DNA from: Collinsella aerofaciens
GTDB taxonomy: Bacteria; Actinomycetota; Coriobacteriia; Coriobacteriales; Coriobacteriaceae
Length of the DNA stretch: 26,040 bases
Assembly: GCA_905213725.1 (NCBI GenBank)
Contig: CAJMJM010000012.1
Span: 1 to 26,040 of the forward strand
Direction of reading: 5' to 3'
Positions 14,812-22,011 of the stretch are shown one piece after another. A program made the position numbers and the translations under genes. The notes beneath the pieces were generated by a model that saw nothing but the letters and a program-made list of their open reading frames with translations, was not told where the DNA came from and searched no databases. Position 1 is the stretch's first letter. Every line of letters begins with the position of its first letter.

Positions 14812-15099
14812 CTACTGAGCCATGACGTCGAGAACGGCCTTCTCGGCAGCGACGCGGTTCATGCCGGTCATGAAGGGCACGCCGCTCACGTACGGGCAGG
14901 TGAGGCCTTCGGGGGCAACGGTGGTGGCGATCAGCAGGTCGGCGCCCTCGTCGCAGTAGTCCTTGGCCTCGGAGATGGCGCACTGCACGATCTCGTACTT
15001 GTCGGCGTAACCGTTGGCGTCGAGCAAGGTGGCGACCTTCTGGGCAACGAGTGTGGAAGTAGCAGCGCCAGCACCGCAAGCCAAAACGATCTTCTTCAT
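14812..15099 (-). CDS. PTS EIIB component, galactitol/sugar-specific type, without its EIIA and EIIC
   Basis: A 95-residue protein. KKIVLACGAGAATSTLVAQKV carries the phosphorylated Cys near residue 8 in the P-loop of the GatB/lactose-type EIIB fold, and the typical LLIATTVAPE and PYVSGVPFMTG follow. EIIB takes phosphate from EIIA and gives it to the sugar bound in EIIC. Neither EIIA nor EIIC is encoded nearby, so it must work with components made elsewhere or act as a regulator. GGGAG lies 11 bases before the ATG. It is the first gene of a pair with the VOC protein. Confidence 0.9.
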   Translation of the reverse strand: MKKIVLACGAGAATSTLVAQKVATLLDANGYADKYEIVQCAISEAKDYCDEGADLLIATTVAPEGLTCPYVSGVPFMTGMNRVAAEKAVLDVMAQ

Positions 15100-15201
15100 A
15101 GGTAATGTCTCCCTTCATGGTTTACTTTAGGTAAGTGTACCGCAGCGAGCGATGGCACTCAGCCTCGATGAGCTTTTATGCCAGTTTGCTTGCACGCTGC
15201 G

Positions 15202-15207
15202 TATAAT
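15202..15207 (+). promoter_or_regulatory. -10 box for the broken membrane-anchored gene
   Basis: A consensus TATAAT lies 55 bases before the ATG at 15263. The -35 region is weak, and a TG two bases upstream of the hexamer may compensate. The gene downstream therefore still has its promoter and ribosome binding site in spite of its amber codon. Confidence 0.5.
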
Positions 15208-15262
15208 ACATCTAGTACGTGTTGTCATACCGCTCGCTTTAAGAGCGACTAAGGACTTTGAA

Positions 15263-15886
15263 ATGCCCGATTCCCGCACCCTCTGGACCGCCGTCGTTAT
15301 CATCTGCATCGCCGTGTCGGTGTTCTTTAGCGTCAAAAAACGCACCACGTTCAAACGCCTGCAGCAATTGATGGCCGCCAAGCAGTGGGACGAGTTCGAT
15401 CGTTAGCTCGACGGCAAACTCACCAGCATGCTGTACCCGCGCTACAACCGCGACTACCTGCGCCTGAACTCCTATCTGCTGCGCGAGGACCATAAGCGCG
15501 CCGACGAGATGTTCGACCTGCTACTGGGACTCAACCTGCCCAAGATGCAGCGCGTCGACCTGGTGATCAAAGCCTTTAACTACTACGTTGGCCAGGAGGA
15601 CCGCAAAAAGTCCAAGGAGCTTCTGCACGAGATCAAGGGCTTTGAGGGCGGTCAGGCCGAGGCGGTCGCACACGAATGCCAGCTGATGTACGACACGATG
15701 ATCCTCAAGCGCCACAACGACATTCCCGAGCTGGAGCGCATGCTCGAGGATGTCGGCGACGACCCGGTCAAGCGCTGCCGACTGGAGTACCTGCTGGCCC
15801 TGCAGTATCAAAACAAGGGCGACGAGGCAAAGTTCCAAGAGTTCCTGGAGAAGTCGGGCCAACACTCGATGGCCGTCAACGCGTAA
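15263..15886 (+). pseudogene. Membrane-anchored helical (TPR-like) protein interrupted by one in-frame amber codon
   Basis: The ATG at 15263, with AAGGA seven bases upstream, begins MPDSRTLW, a single membrane helix (about 8-23) and KKRTTFKRLQQLMAAKQWDEFDR. Codon 48 (15404-15406) is TAG. The same frame continues without another stop for 159 codons: LDGKLTSMLYPRYNRDYLRL, then helical pairs such as KRADEMFDLLLGLN and KKSKELLHEIKGFEGG, and a tail rich in charged helices ending at 15886. The repeat-like helices suggest a TPR-type scaffold on the cytoplasmic face. No Shine-Dalgarno precedes the first ATG after the stop (15428), so restart is unlikely. A CAG-to-TAG change (Gln) would explain the break. 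The function is unknown; it lies just before tRNA-Leu. Confidence 0.88.
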
Positions 15887-15917
15887 CGGACGGCTTGTGC
15901 TAGACTTCTAGTCTCAC

Positions 15918-16002
15918 GGGGGCGTGGCGGAATTGGCATACGCAGGAGACTTAAAATCTCTCGCCGCAAGGATTGTGGGTTCGAGTCCCACCGCCCCTAC
16001 CA
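15918..16002 (+). tRNA. tRNA-Leu (anticodon UAA)
   Basis: An 85-nt class II tRNA with encoded CCA. The acceptor arms GGGGGCG (15918-15924) and CGCCCCT (15992-15998) pair with one G-U, followed by the discriminator A and CCA. The D arm is GCG/CGC around GAATTGGCATA. The anticodon stem GGAGA/TCTCT encloses the loop CTTAAAA with anticodon TAA. A long variable arm, typical of leucine tRNAs, precedes the T arm GTGGG-TTCGAGT-CCCAC. Confidence 0.95.
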
Positions 16003-16014
16003 TATGATTGCTTG

Positions 16015-16050
16015 CGAGCCCGTGTTCCCCAGGGATGCGGGCTCGTTTCT
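16015..16050 (+). terminator. Terminator after tRNA-Leu
   Basis: The 8-base arms CGAGCCCG (16015-16022) and CGGGCTCG (16038-16045) are followed by TTTCTTTT. It begins 13 bases after the tRNA CCA end. Confidence 0.85.
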
Positions 16051-16134
16051 TTTGGACGCCGTCAACTGCAGAGCAGCTCATTTGGGACGGGGCTTTTTTG
16101 ACTACTTTTTCCGCCCACCCAATGAGTTTCCTAC

Positions 16135-16219
16135 CACATTTTCCGATGGAAAAACGTGGTTGTCTCGCACATTTTCCGATGGAAAAACGTGGTTGTCTCG
16201 CACATTTTCCGATGGAAAC
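16135..16219. repeat. 33-bp tandem repeat with internal dyads upstream of the DUF4143 ATPase
   Basis: Two exact 33-base units (16135-16167 and 16168-16200) and the first 18 bases of a third (from 16201). Each unit contains the dyad TTTTCC-GAT-GGAAAA (16139-16153, 16172-16186, and 16205-16219 with one mismatch), flanked by CAC and GTG. The 33-base spacing puts the dyads on about the same face of the helix. The third copy falls where a -35 box would be relative to TATACT at 16233-16238. This looks like an operator array for the ATPase gene. Confidence 0.85.
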
Positions 16220-16232
16220 ACCCAAATGGCCT

Positions 16233-16257
16233 TATACTAACCGAGAGGGTTGGGAGG
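16233..16257 (+). promoter_or_regulatory. -10 box and ribosome binding site of the DUF4143 ATPase gene
   Basis: TATACT (16233-16238) is a likely -10 box, and GGGAGG (16252-16257) lies four bases before the ATG at 16262, which decides that start. No -35 box is seen; the third dyad of the 33-bp repeat occupies its place. Confidence 0.55.
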
Positions 16258-16261
16258 CAAT

Positions 16262-17563
16262 ATGCAGCGACAGCTTATGAGCGAACTTATCGCTTGGAAA
16301 TCAAGGACGAATCGCAAACCTCTCTTGCTTAAGGGAGCCCGCCAGACAGGAAAGACTTGGCTTCTTAACGAATTCGCAAGCCAGCAGTATCGAAACGTCA
16401 TTCGTTTTGACTTTATGCTCGAGCCGAGCACACGCTCGCTGTTCGATGGGGACCTCGACCCCAAGCGCATCATCTCCCAGATAGAACTCCTACGTGGCCA
16501 AACTGTAACGCCAGCAGACACGCTCATCATCTTCGACGAGATCCAAGAGGCCCCGCGCGGGATCACCTCGCTCAAGTACTTCAACGAGCTTGCACCCGAA
16601 TACCACATCGTAGCAGCCGGTTCCTATATGGGCCTCGCGCTCCGACGCGAAAACGAGTCATTTCCCGTCGGCAAAATCGACCAGCTCACCATGCGTCCCA
16701 TGGGGTTCGCCGAGTTCGTTCGTGCCGTCGACGGCGACCCGCTCGCCGACGCCATCCTTGCCGCAGACATGAACCTTCTAGCAAACGTTACCGAAAAGCT
16801 CGAACACTTGCTCAAGGAATACCTTGTTGTCGGCGGTATGCCCGAAGTTGTCTCCGCTTTCGCCGAGACACGCGACTTCATCGAAGCCCGAAGGCTTCAG
16901 CAGCAAATCATCGAGGCTTACGAATCCGATTTTGGCAAACATGCACCCGCCCGCATCATCGAGCGCATGAGGTTGGTTTGGAAATCCCTTCCCGGCCAGC
17001 TTGCCAAAGAGAACAAGAAGTTTGTCTATGGCGCCCTTCGCCCCGGAGCGCGCGCACGCGATTTCGAGGAAAGCCTCCAGTGGCTCACGGACTACGGAAT
17101 CGTTCATAAGGTGCCACGTGTTTCCGCTCTAAAGGCGCCGCTCTCGAGCTACGAAGACCTCTCGGGCTTCAAACTGTTCTGCATCGACACCGGCATCCTC
17201 GGAGCGCTCTCCGGTCTCTCTCCGGCCATCGTTCTTAACGGATCCGCTGTTTTTACCGAGTTCAAAGGTTCGCTGACCGAACAATACGTCGCGCAGGAGC
17301 TTTTGCTCCAGGATAAAACTCCCGCGTATTGGTCCTCTACCTCTGGCAATGCCGAAACCGACTTTGCCATCGACCATGCGGGAACCGTGCTTCCGCTTGA
17401 GGTCAAGGCGGCAGAGAACCTTAAAGCGAAGAGTCTGAAAATAGCCTGCGAAAAACTCAAGCTCGAGCGTTGCGTGAGGAGCTCCCTGGCGGCATATAGA
17501 GACGAGGGCATGCTCGTCAATATTCCGCTTTGGGAGATTGGGCAAATCGACAAGCTGGCATAG
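16262..17563 (+). CDS. AAA+ ATPase with DUF4143 domain
   Basis: A 433-residue protein of the large, poorly understood AAA_14/DUF4143 family. The Walker A motif is LLLKGARQTGKTWLL (about 22-36), Walker B is LIIFDEIQEAP (about 89-99), and a sensor-type VAAGSYMG follows. PVGKIDQLTMRPMGFAEFV is the usual family block after the ATPase core, and GGMPEVVSAFAETRDF is also typical. The DUF4143 part near the C terminus has TEQYVAQELL ... NAETDFAIDHAGTVLPLEVKA, which has the spacing of a PD-(D/E)xK nuclease-like core. Such genes are often strain-specific and mobile. It has its own promoter region with 33-bp repeats and no partner gene. Its synonymous codon choice looks less GC-biased than its neighbours by eye, which would fit transfer. 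Confidence 0.92.
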   Translation: MQRQLMSELIAWKSRTNRKPLLLKGARQTGKTWLLNEFASQQYRNVIRFDFMLEPSTRSLFDGDLDPKRIISQIELLRGQTVTPADTLIIFDEIQEAPRGITSLKYFNELAPEYHIVAAGSYMGLALRRENESFPVGKIDQLTMRPMGFAEFVRAVDGDPLADAILAADMNLLANVTEKLEHLLKEYLVVGGMPEVVSAFAETRDFIEARRLQQQIIEAYESDFGKHAPARIIERMRLVWKSLPGQLAKENKKFVYGALRPGARARDFEESLQWLTDYGIVHKVPRVSALKAPLSSYEDLSGFKLFCIDTGILGALSGLSPAIVLNGSAVFTEFKGSLTEQYVAQELLLQDKTPAYWSSTSGNAETDFAIDHAGTVLPLEVKAAENLKAKSLKIACEKLKLERCVRSSLAAYRDEGMLVNIPLWEIGQIDKLA

Positions 17564-17570
17564 GCGCTGT

Positions 17571-17596
17571 GGGGACGCCCCGCAAGGACTGTCCCC
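17571..17596. other. Small inverted repeat after the ATPase gene
   Basis: GGGGAC (17571-17576) pairs with GTCCCC (17591-17596) around a GC-rich loop. It lies directly after the stop of the ATPase gene and may contribute to termination. There is no T run. Confidence 0.35.
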
Positions 17597-17613
17597 AGGT
17601 GCCGGCTGTTGAG

Positions 17614-17676
17614 TTGCGGTGGAATAGGGACTGTTTGGCGCCCGAAAGGGCGATTTTAGTCCGTATTTCACCGCAA
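17614..17676. repeat. Convergent-gene hairpin repeat, copy 1
   Basis: An imperfect inverted repeat of 63 nt. The left arm begins TTGCGGTGGAATAGGGACT and the right arm ends AGTCCGTATTTCACCGCAA, with an inner GGCGCC/GGGCG-type stem. It lies between the convergent ATPase and ppx/gppA genes. A second copy lies at 24330-24398, also between convergent genes, with the same G-T wobble position in the stem. Confidence 0.8.
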
Positions 17677-17681
17677 ATTAT

Positions 17682-18683
17682 TTAGAGGGTGCTGAGAGTG
17701 GGGGTCCAGGCGATGGTGGGAGTCGCGCCGTCGAGAACCTCGTTGATGGTGGCGGCCATGCCAGCGAGTAGGCTGTTCTCGCTTACGGTGAGCGTCTTGT
17801 AGCCGCCGGCTCGCATGAGCTCGCGAATCACCACGGCACCTGCCAAGATCACGTTCGCGCGCTTGGGCTGCACGCCCGGCAACGCGGCAATGCCTGCAAC
17901 ATCCAACGCAGACATGCGCTCGATAGCGGCCGAAATCTGCTCCAGCGACAGCTCGCGTAGGTGAACAAAGCTCGAATCGTACGGTTCCAGCTCGTGGACC
18001 AGAGCCACCAGCGTAGTCACCGTGCCACCCACCGCGACCAGACGCTCGGCGCGCTCAAAGTCGCTGGGCAGGCCTTCAAAATAGGCGGCGAACTGCTCGC
18101 CTGCCCACGCGGCAGCGGCAGCAAGCTCGCCGCGTGCGGGTGGCAGCGTCGAGAAAAACCGCTCCGTCACGCGGCGGCAGCCAATGTCCAGCGAGCGCGT
18201 CCCTTCTAGCGCAAAGATGCCACGCTCCGGCGCATAGACGCCCGTCGCGAGCTCCGTGGATCCGCCGCCCGAATCGGCAACAATGATGCGCTCGCCGGCA
18301 AAGTCGTGCGCCACGCCAAAAAACGTCAGGCGTGCCTCGACCTCGCCCGGAATCACCTGTGGCTCAAGCCCCAGATCGCGCAGGCCGTCCAGCAGCAGTG
18401 CTGCGTTGGACGCATCACGCGCGGCGCTCGTGCAGGTGGTGCAGATGCACGCGGCCCCAAAGGCACGAGCCTCGTCCACAAACATGCGGCACGCAGCGAG
18501 CACGCGCTCAACGGCCGCCTCGCAAAAGCGGCCCGTCGCGTCCACGCCCTCACCCAGATCGGTAATCTCGGTATGCTTGGACGATTCCACGATTGCCCCG
18601 CCCTCGACCTGGGCCAACACCAGTCGCGACGACACCGTTCCCAGGTCGATCGCGGCCACCTTATAGCGTTTGCAATTTGTCAT
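17682..18683 (-). CDS. Ppx/GppA-family phosphatase (exopolyphosphatase or pppGpp phosphohydrolase)
   Basis: A 333-residue member of the ASKHA-fold Ppx/GppA family in its short form, without the C-terminal HD-like domain of E. coli Ppx. It shows the phosphate-1 loop VAAIDLGTVSSRLVLAQVEGG, the connecting ICTTCTSAARDASNA region, the catalytic-site EVEARLTFFGV, the phosphate-2 loop VADSGGGSTEL, and VAVGGTVTTLVAL. It hydrolyses polyphosphate or pppGpp; sequence alone does not separate the two. The ATG has GGGGAG seven bases upstream. It is the last gene of the minus-strand cluster eno, divIC-like, ppx, only 20 bases after the preceding stop. The same order is known in other Actinomycetota. Confidence 0.92.
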   Translation of the reverse strand: MTNCKRYKVAAIDLGTVSSRLVLAQVEGGAIVESSKHTEITDLGEGVDATGRFCEAAVERVLAACRMFVDEARAFGAACICTTCTSAARDASNAALLLDGLRDLGLEPQVIPGEVEARLTFFGVAHDFAGERIIVADSGGGSTELATGVYAPERGIFALEGTRSLDIGCRRVTERFFSTLPPARGELAAAAAWAGEQFAAYFEGLPSDFERAERLVAVGGTVTTLVALVHELEPYDSSFVHLRELSLEQISAAIERMSALDVAGIAALPGVQPKRANVILAGAVVIRELMRAGGYKTLTVSENSLLAGMAATINEVLDGATPTIAWTPTLSTL

Positions 18684-18703
18684 TGCGAGCTCCCCTCCGG
18701 GCG

Positions 18704-19474
18704 CTATTTGCCGTTGGACACGACCGTCTGACCCTCGACGCCGTTAAACCCAAACAGCATGTCGAGCGCTTGGATGTACCACGGCGCGTCCTTACCGACT
18801 TCTTCGATTTCCTTGGCCACTTCGCTGGCCTTCTTGGCGTTTGAGGACTTTTTGCTCGACGAGGCATCCGAATCGTCGTCCAGGCCCTGCACTTCAATCC
18901 TCTTCTCGCCGGGCATCACCAGGCCCAGGTCCTCGGATGCCGCGTCCTTGATACCCTCCTCCGAGAGCAGCTTGTCGACGCTTTTTTGCAGGTCGTCGTT
19001 ATATTGCTCGCGAATCTCGACCTGCTTGGCCAAGATGTCGCTCGAGCGTTTTGCCACATACAGGTCGCGCACGGGGAAATACAGGCTCACAAGCGCCAGG
19101 GCGACGACAATGCCAACAAACAGCCCCCGCTGGGGACCGTGGGTAAAGTCGTAGATTGCCTTGACCACCGCGTTATCGTTGGCGTAATGCATGAAGTCCG
19201 AGCCCGAAAGACGGTTCGAGGGCCTACTCGGCTTTTCATGCGTTTGAGCCGAGGAACGCTGAGCATGCTCCGAGTGCGCCGGGCGCACCGAACGTAGCGG
19301 GCGGTCCGTCGACGTATTCACTTGAGCACGGGAGTGTGAGGCACTTGTCGGTCGCTGCGTGGAGCAGTCGGCACCGGCGTAATCGGACCCGCCGAGCTGC
19401 ACCGTGCGCGCACGGCGAGGTGACGGCTCACGCGAACCGGCGGAATAGTACCTGTTGTCGTAAATCTGATCCAT
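18704..19474 (-). CDS. FtsB/DivIC-type septum formation initiator
   Basis: A 256-residue protein with a long, basic, low-complexity cytoplasmic tail (about 1-95, rich in Ser, Arg, Pro), one membrane helix (GLFVGIVVALALVSLYFPV, about 117-135), then a coiled-coil (VAKRSSDILAKQVEIREQYN, about 140-172), ERG-type LSEEGIKDAASEDLGLVMPGE, and a Lys/Ser/Asp-rich end. This is the DivIC/FtsB layout of divisome proteins, here longer than the usual 100-150 residues. The ATG at 19472-19474 has AAGG upstream; the frame is open to 19600 but that part lies across the enolase terminator region. Its place between eno and ppx matches other Actinomycetota. A TATAAC at 19518-19523 (minus strand) may be its -10 box. 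Confidence 0.85.
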   Translation of the reverse strand: MDQIYDNRYYSAGSREPSPRRARTVQLGGSDYAGADCSTQRPTSASHSRAQVNTSTDRPLRSVRPAHSEHAQRSSAQTHEKPSRPSNRLSGSDFMHYANDNAVVKAIYDFTHGPQRGLFVGIVVALALVSLYFPVRDLYVAKRSSDILAKQVEIREQYNDDLQKSVDKLLSEEGIKDAASEDLGLVMPGEKRIEVQGLDDDSDASSSKKSSNAKKASEVAKEIEEVGKDAPWYIQALDMLFGFNGVEGQTVVSNGK

Positions 19475-19565
19475 GTGCGCCTTGTGCGGTTGAGGTTTGT
19501 TTGCGCTAAGTCTTTTAGTTATAGCACGAGCGCGCGCAACGCCTTCGGCGGCCCTTGCTCGACAT

Positions 19566-19597
19566 AAAAAAGGCGCTGAGCCATATGGCCCAGCGCC
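19566..19597 (-). terminator. Rho-independent terminator of eno
   Basis: On the minus strand GGCGCTG (bases 19597-19591) pairs with CAGCGCC (19578-19572), with an inner GCC/GGC stem around ATAT, followed by six T residues (19571-19566). It lies between the eno stop and the divIC-like gene. Confidence 0.88.
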
Positions 19598-19669
19598 CAA
19601 TGGTGCTCAACAGCGCCCGGCGGGAGCGAGGCGAATCCGAGTCAGCCCCGCCCCGCGCACGCCGTTTGC

Positions 19670-20959
19670 CTAGCGAATGTTGTAGAACGCGGCCTTGCCG
19701 GCGAAGCGCGCGCTGCCCTCGAGCTCGTCCTCGATACGGATGAGTTGGTTGTACTTGGCGATACGGTCGCTGCGGCACGGGGCGCCCGACTTAATCTGAC
19801 CGGCGTTAACGCCCACGACCAGGTCGGCGATCGTGGAGTCCTCGGTCTCGCCAGAACGGTGGCTCACGATGCAAGCGTAGCCGGCCTCCTTGGCGGTCTC
19901 GATAGCCTCCAGCGACTCGGTGAGCGTGCCGATCTGGTTGACCTTGACCAGAATCGCGTTGGCGGCACCCAGCTCGATGCCCTTCTTGAGGCGCTCGGTG
20001 TTGGTGACGAACAGGTCGTCGCCTACGAGCTGCACCTTATTGCCAATGCGGCGGGTAAGCTCGACCCAGCCGTCCCAGTCCTCCTCGGCCATGCCGTCCT
20101 CGATGGAGATGATGGGATAAGTGTCGACGAGCTTCTCCCAGTAATCGACCATCTGGGCGCTCGTGTACTCAACGCCCTCGCCCTTGAGCTCGTACATACC
20201 GGTCTCAGCGTTGTAGAACTCGGTCGAGGCTGGGTCCATGGCGTACATGAACTCGACACCGGGCTTAAAGCCGGCCTTCTCCACGGCCTTGGTGATGTAC
20301 TCGAACGGCTCGGCATTGGTCTTGAGGTTGGGCGCAAAGCCGCCCTCGTCGCCCACACCGCCGCCCAGGCCAGCCTCGTGCAGCACGCCCTTGAGGGTGT
20401 GGTAGACCTCGGCGCACCAACGCAGGCCCTCGGCAAAGCTCGGGGCGCCCACCGGCATGATCATGAACTCCTGGAAGTCAACGTTATTGTCGGCATGCAC
20501 GCCGCCGTTGAGGATGTTCATCATGGGCGTGGGCAGCAGGTGGGCATTGACGCCGCCCAGGTACTGGTACAGCGACAGGCCCGCCGACTCGGCTGCGGCG
20601 CGGGCAACGGCCAGCGACACGCCCAGGATGGCGTTGGCGCCGAGCTTGGTCTTGTTGGGCGTACCGTCCGCGGCAATCAGCGCGGCATCGACGGCGCGCT
20701 GGTCGAAGGCGTCGAGGCCCACGACGGCGTTAGCGCACTCGTTGTTAACGTGCTCGACGGCCTGCGAAACGCCCTTGCCCAGGTAGCGGCCCTTGTCGCC
20801 ATCGCGCAGCTCGCAGGCCTCAAAGGCGCCGGTCGAAGCACCCGAAGGCACCATTGCGCGGCCAAAGCTGCCGTCCTCGAGCACGACCTCGACCTCGACG
20901 GTGGGATTGCCGCGGCTGTCGAGCACCTCGCGACCGTAGACGTCCAAAATATCGCTCAT
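19670..20959 (-). CDS. eno: Enolase
   Basis: A 429-residue glycolytic enzyme converting 2-phosphoglycerate to phosphoenolpyruvate. It has the N-terminal loop GASTGAFEACELRDGD, the signature ILNGGVHADNNVDFQEFMIMP, GDEGGFAPNL, the Mg-binding acids in SIEDGMAEEDWDGW and LVGDDLFVTN, the catalytic Lys region ILVKVNQIGTLTE, and VSHRSGETEDSTIADLVVG near the C terminus. The length is standard. AGGGAG lies five bases upstream of the ATG. It is the gene before divIC-like and ppx, with its own terminator, so those downstream genes probably have a separate promoter. The leader (20960-21090) contains the repeated phrase CTAACTTA and a CATAAT that may be its -10 box. Confidence 0.98.
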   Translation of the reverse strand: MSDILDVYGREVLDSRGNPTVEVEVVLEDGSFGRAMVPSGASTGAFEACELRDGDKGRYLGKGVSQAVEHVNNECANAVVGLDAFDQRAVDAALIAADGTPNKTKLGANAILGVSLAVARAAAESAGLSLYQYLGGVNAHLLPTPMMNILNGGVHADNNVDFQEFMIMPVGAPSFAEGLRWCAEVYHTLKGVLHEAGLGGGVGDEGGFAPNLKTNAEPFEYITKAVEKAGFKPGVEFMYAMDPASTEFYNAETGMYELKGEGVEYTSAQMVDYWEKLVDTYPIISIEDGMAEEDWDGWVELTRRIGNKVQLVGDDLFVTNTERLKKGIELGAANAILVKVNQIGTLTESLEAIETAKEAGYACIVSHRSGETEDSTIADLVVGVNAGQIKSGAPCRSDRIAKYNQLIRIEDELEGSARFAGKAAFYNIR

Positions 20960-21098
20960 GTTGTCTCCCTCTCACTTGGAAACGTAGTGGATGCAAGCGA
21001 CCGGCTGACCGTGCACCGTCGGTGCGCCTCCGTAAGTTAGCCATGTCGCACTTTTTGCATTATGCCCTAAGTTAGCCGAGGGATACACTTGATTTTCG

Positions 21099-21144
21099 AA
21101 AAATTTAGCGGGAACGATGAGGCGTGTCAGCCCGTCGTTCCCGC
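21099..21144 (-). terminator. Terminator of the larC2-yfcE-mazG operon
   Basis: The perfect 10-base arms GCGGGAACGA (21108-21117) and TCGTTCCCGC (21135-21144) are followed on the minus strand by TAAATTTTTC. It starts four bases after the mazG stop and separates mazG from eno. Confidence 0.88.
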
Positions 21145-21148
21145 AGTC

Positions 21149-22009
21149 TTACTCCTCCGCCTTTGCGGCATCCCACAGGTCGTTGAGGCCGTGGGTCGAA
21201 AGCTCGGCAAGATCCACGTGAGCATCGGCCACCATCTGCTCCATCGCGGCCCAGCGACGGCGGAACTTTGCCGTGCTGGCACGAAGGGCGCTCTCGGCGT
21301 CAATGCCCTCCTTGCGCGCGACGTTGACCAAGGCAAAGAGCAGGTCGCCAAACTCCATTTCGCGCTCGGGCGAGCCGGGGGCCTCGGCCTCAAACTCGGC
21401 ACGCTCCTCGGCGACCTCGTCCCACACATCCTGGACCGTCTCCCACTCAAAGCCCACGGCAGCCGCCTTGCGCGACACCTTCTGGGCCTGCATCAGCGCC
21501 GGCAGATGCGTGGGCACGCCATCGAGCAGACCCTCGGGCGCGGCCTCGCCTGCTGCCACAGCCTTGTCCTTGGCGGCCTTCTCGGCAAGCTTGACCTCGT
21601 CCCAGATCTTGAGCACCTCGTCGGAGCTCTCGGCATCCGCATCGCCAAATACGTGTGGGTGGCGGCGAATGAGCTTGGCGTCAATATCGCGCGCCACGTC
21701 GGCCAGCGTAAACTCGCCGGCGTCCGCCGCGATCTGCGCATGCAGCACGACCTGCATGAGCACGTCACCCAGCTCCTCGCGCAGGTGAACCGCGTCGTCC
21801 GCCTCGATGCAGTCGAGCGCCTCGTAGGCCTCCTCGATCATGTTCTTGCCAATGCTGCGGTGCGTCTGCTCGCGGTCCCACGGGCAGCCGTCGGGCTGAC
21901 GCAAGCGCCAGACGGTCTGCACCAGATGTTGTAGCTCGGCCGACGCGTCGACCAGCGTGGACAAATCGCGCGAGTCCTTGGCATTTTGCTGAGCCATGTG
22001 CTGCGCCAT
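21149..22009 (-). CDS. mazG: MazG nucleoside triphosphate pyrophosphohydrolase
   Basis: A 286-residue protein that removes pyrophosphate from NTPs, including aberrant ones, and can lower ppGpp-linked stress in E. coli. The first MazG domain has CPWDREQTHRSIGKNMIEEAYEALDCIE followed by HLREELGDVLMQVVLHAQIA, the EExxE-12-28-ExxD metal site. The second has EFGDLLFALVNVARKEGID. GFEWETVQDVWDEVAEE joins them. The N-terminal 25 residues are variable. It starts two bases after the yfcE stop, with its binding site inside the end of that gene, so the two are translationally coupled. Confidence 0.95.
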   Translation of the reverse strand: MAQHMAQQNAKDSRDLSTLVDASAELQHLVQTVWRLRQPDGCPWDREQTHRSIGKNMIEEAYEALDCIEADDAVHLREELGDVLMQVVLHAQIAADAGEFTLADVARDIDAKLIRRHPHVFGDADAESSDEVLKIWDEVKLAEKAAKDKAVAAGEAAPEGLLDGVPTHLPALMQAQKVSRKAAAVGFEWETVQDVWDEVAEERAEFEAEAPGSPEREMEFGDLLFALVNVARKEGIDAESALRASTAKFRRRWAAMEQMVADAHVDLAELSTHGLNDLWDAAKAEE

Positions 22010-22011
22010 GG

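Noticed and set aside
16135..16219. The 33-bp repeats as a short CRISPR array
   Set aside because: The units are contiguous, with no spacers between them and no cas genes in the window.
16008..16280. Open frame in which the 33-bp repeat encodes an 11-residue repeat (FPMEKRGCLAH)
   Set aside because: 33 is divisible by three, so any frame gives a peptide repeat; there is no ribosome binding site, and it overlaps the tRNA terminator and the ATPase start.
15918..17563. Integrative element inserted at tRNA-Leu, carrying the ATPase
   Set aside because: No integrase, and no repeated copy of the tRNA 3' end was found downstream.
19745..21040. Long plus-strand open frame (431 codons) across eno
   Set aside because: Antisense to enolase, low-complexity Ala/Val/Gly/His composition typical of GC-rich shadow frames.
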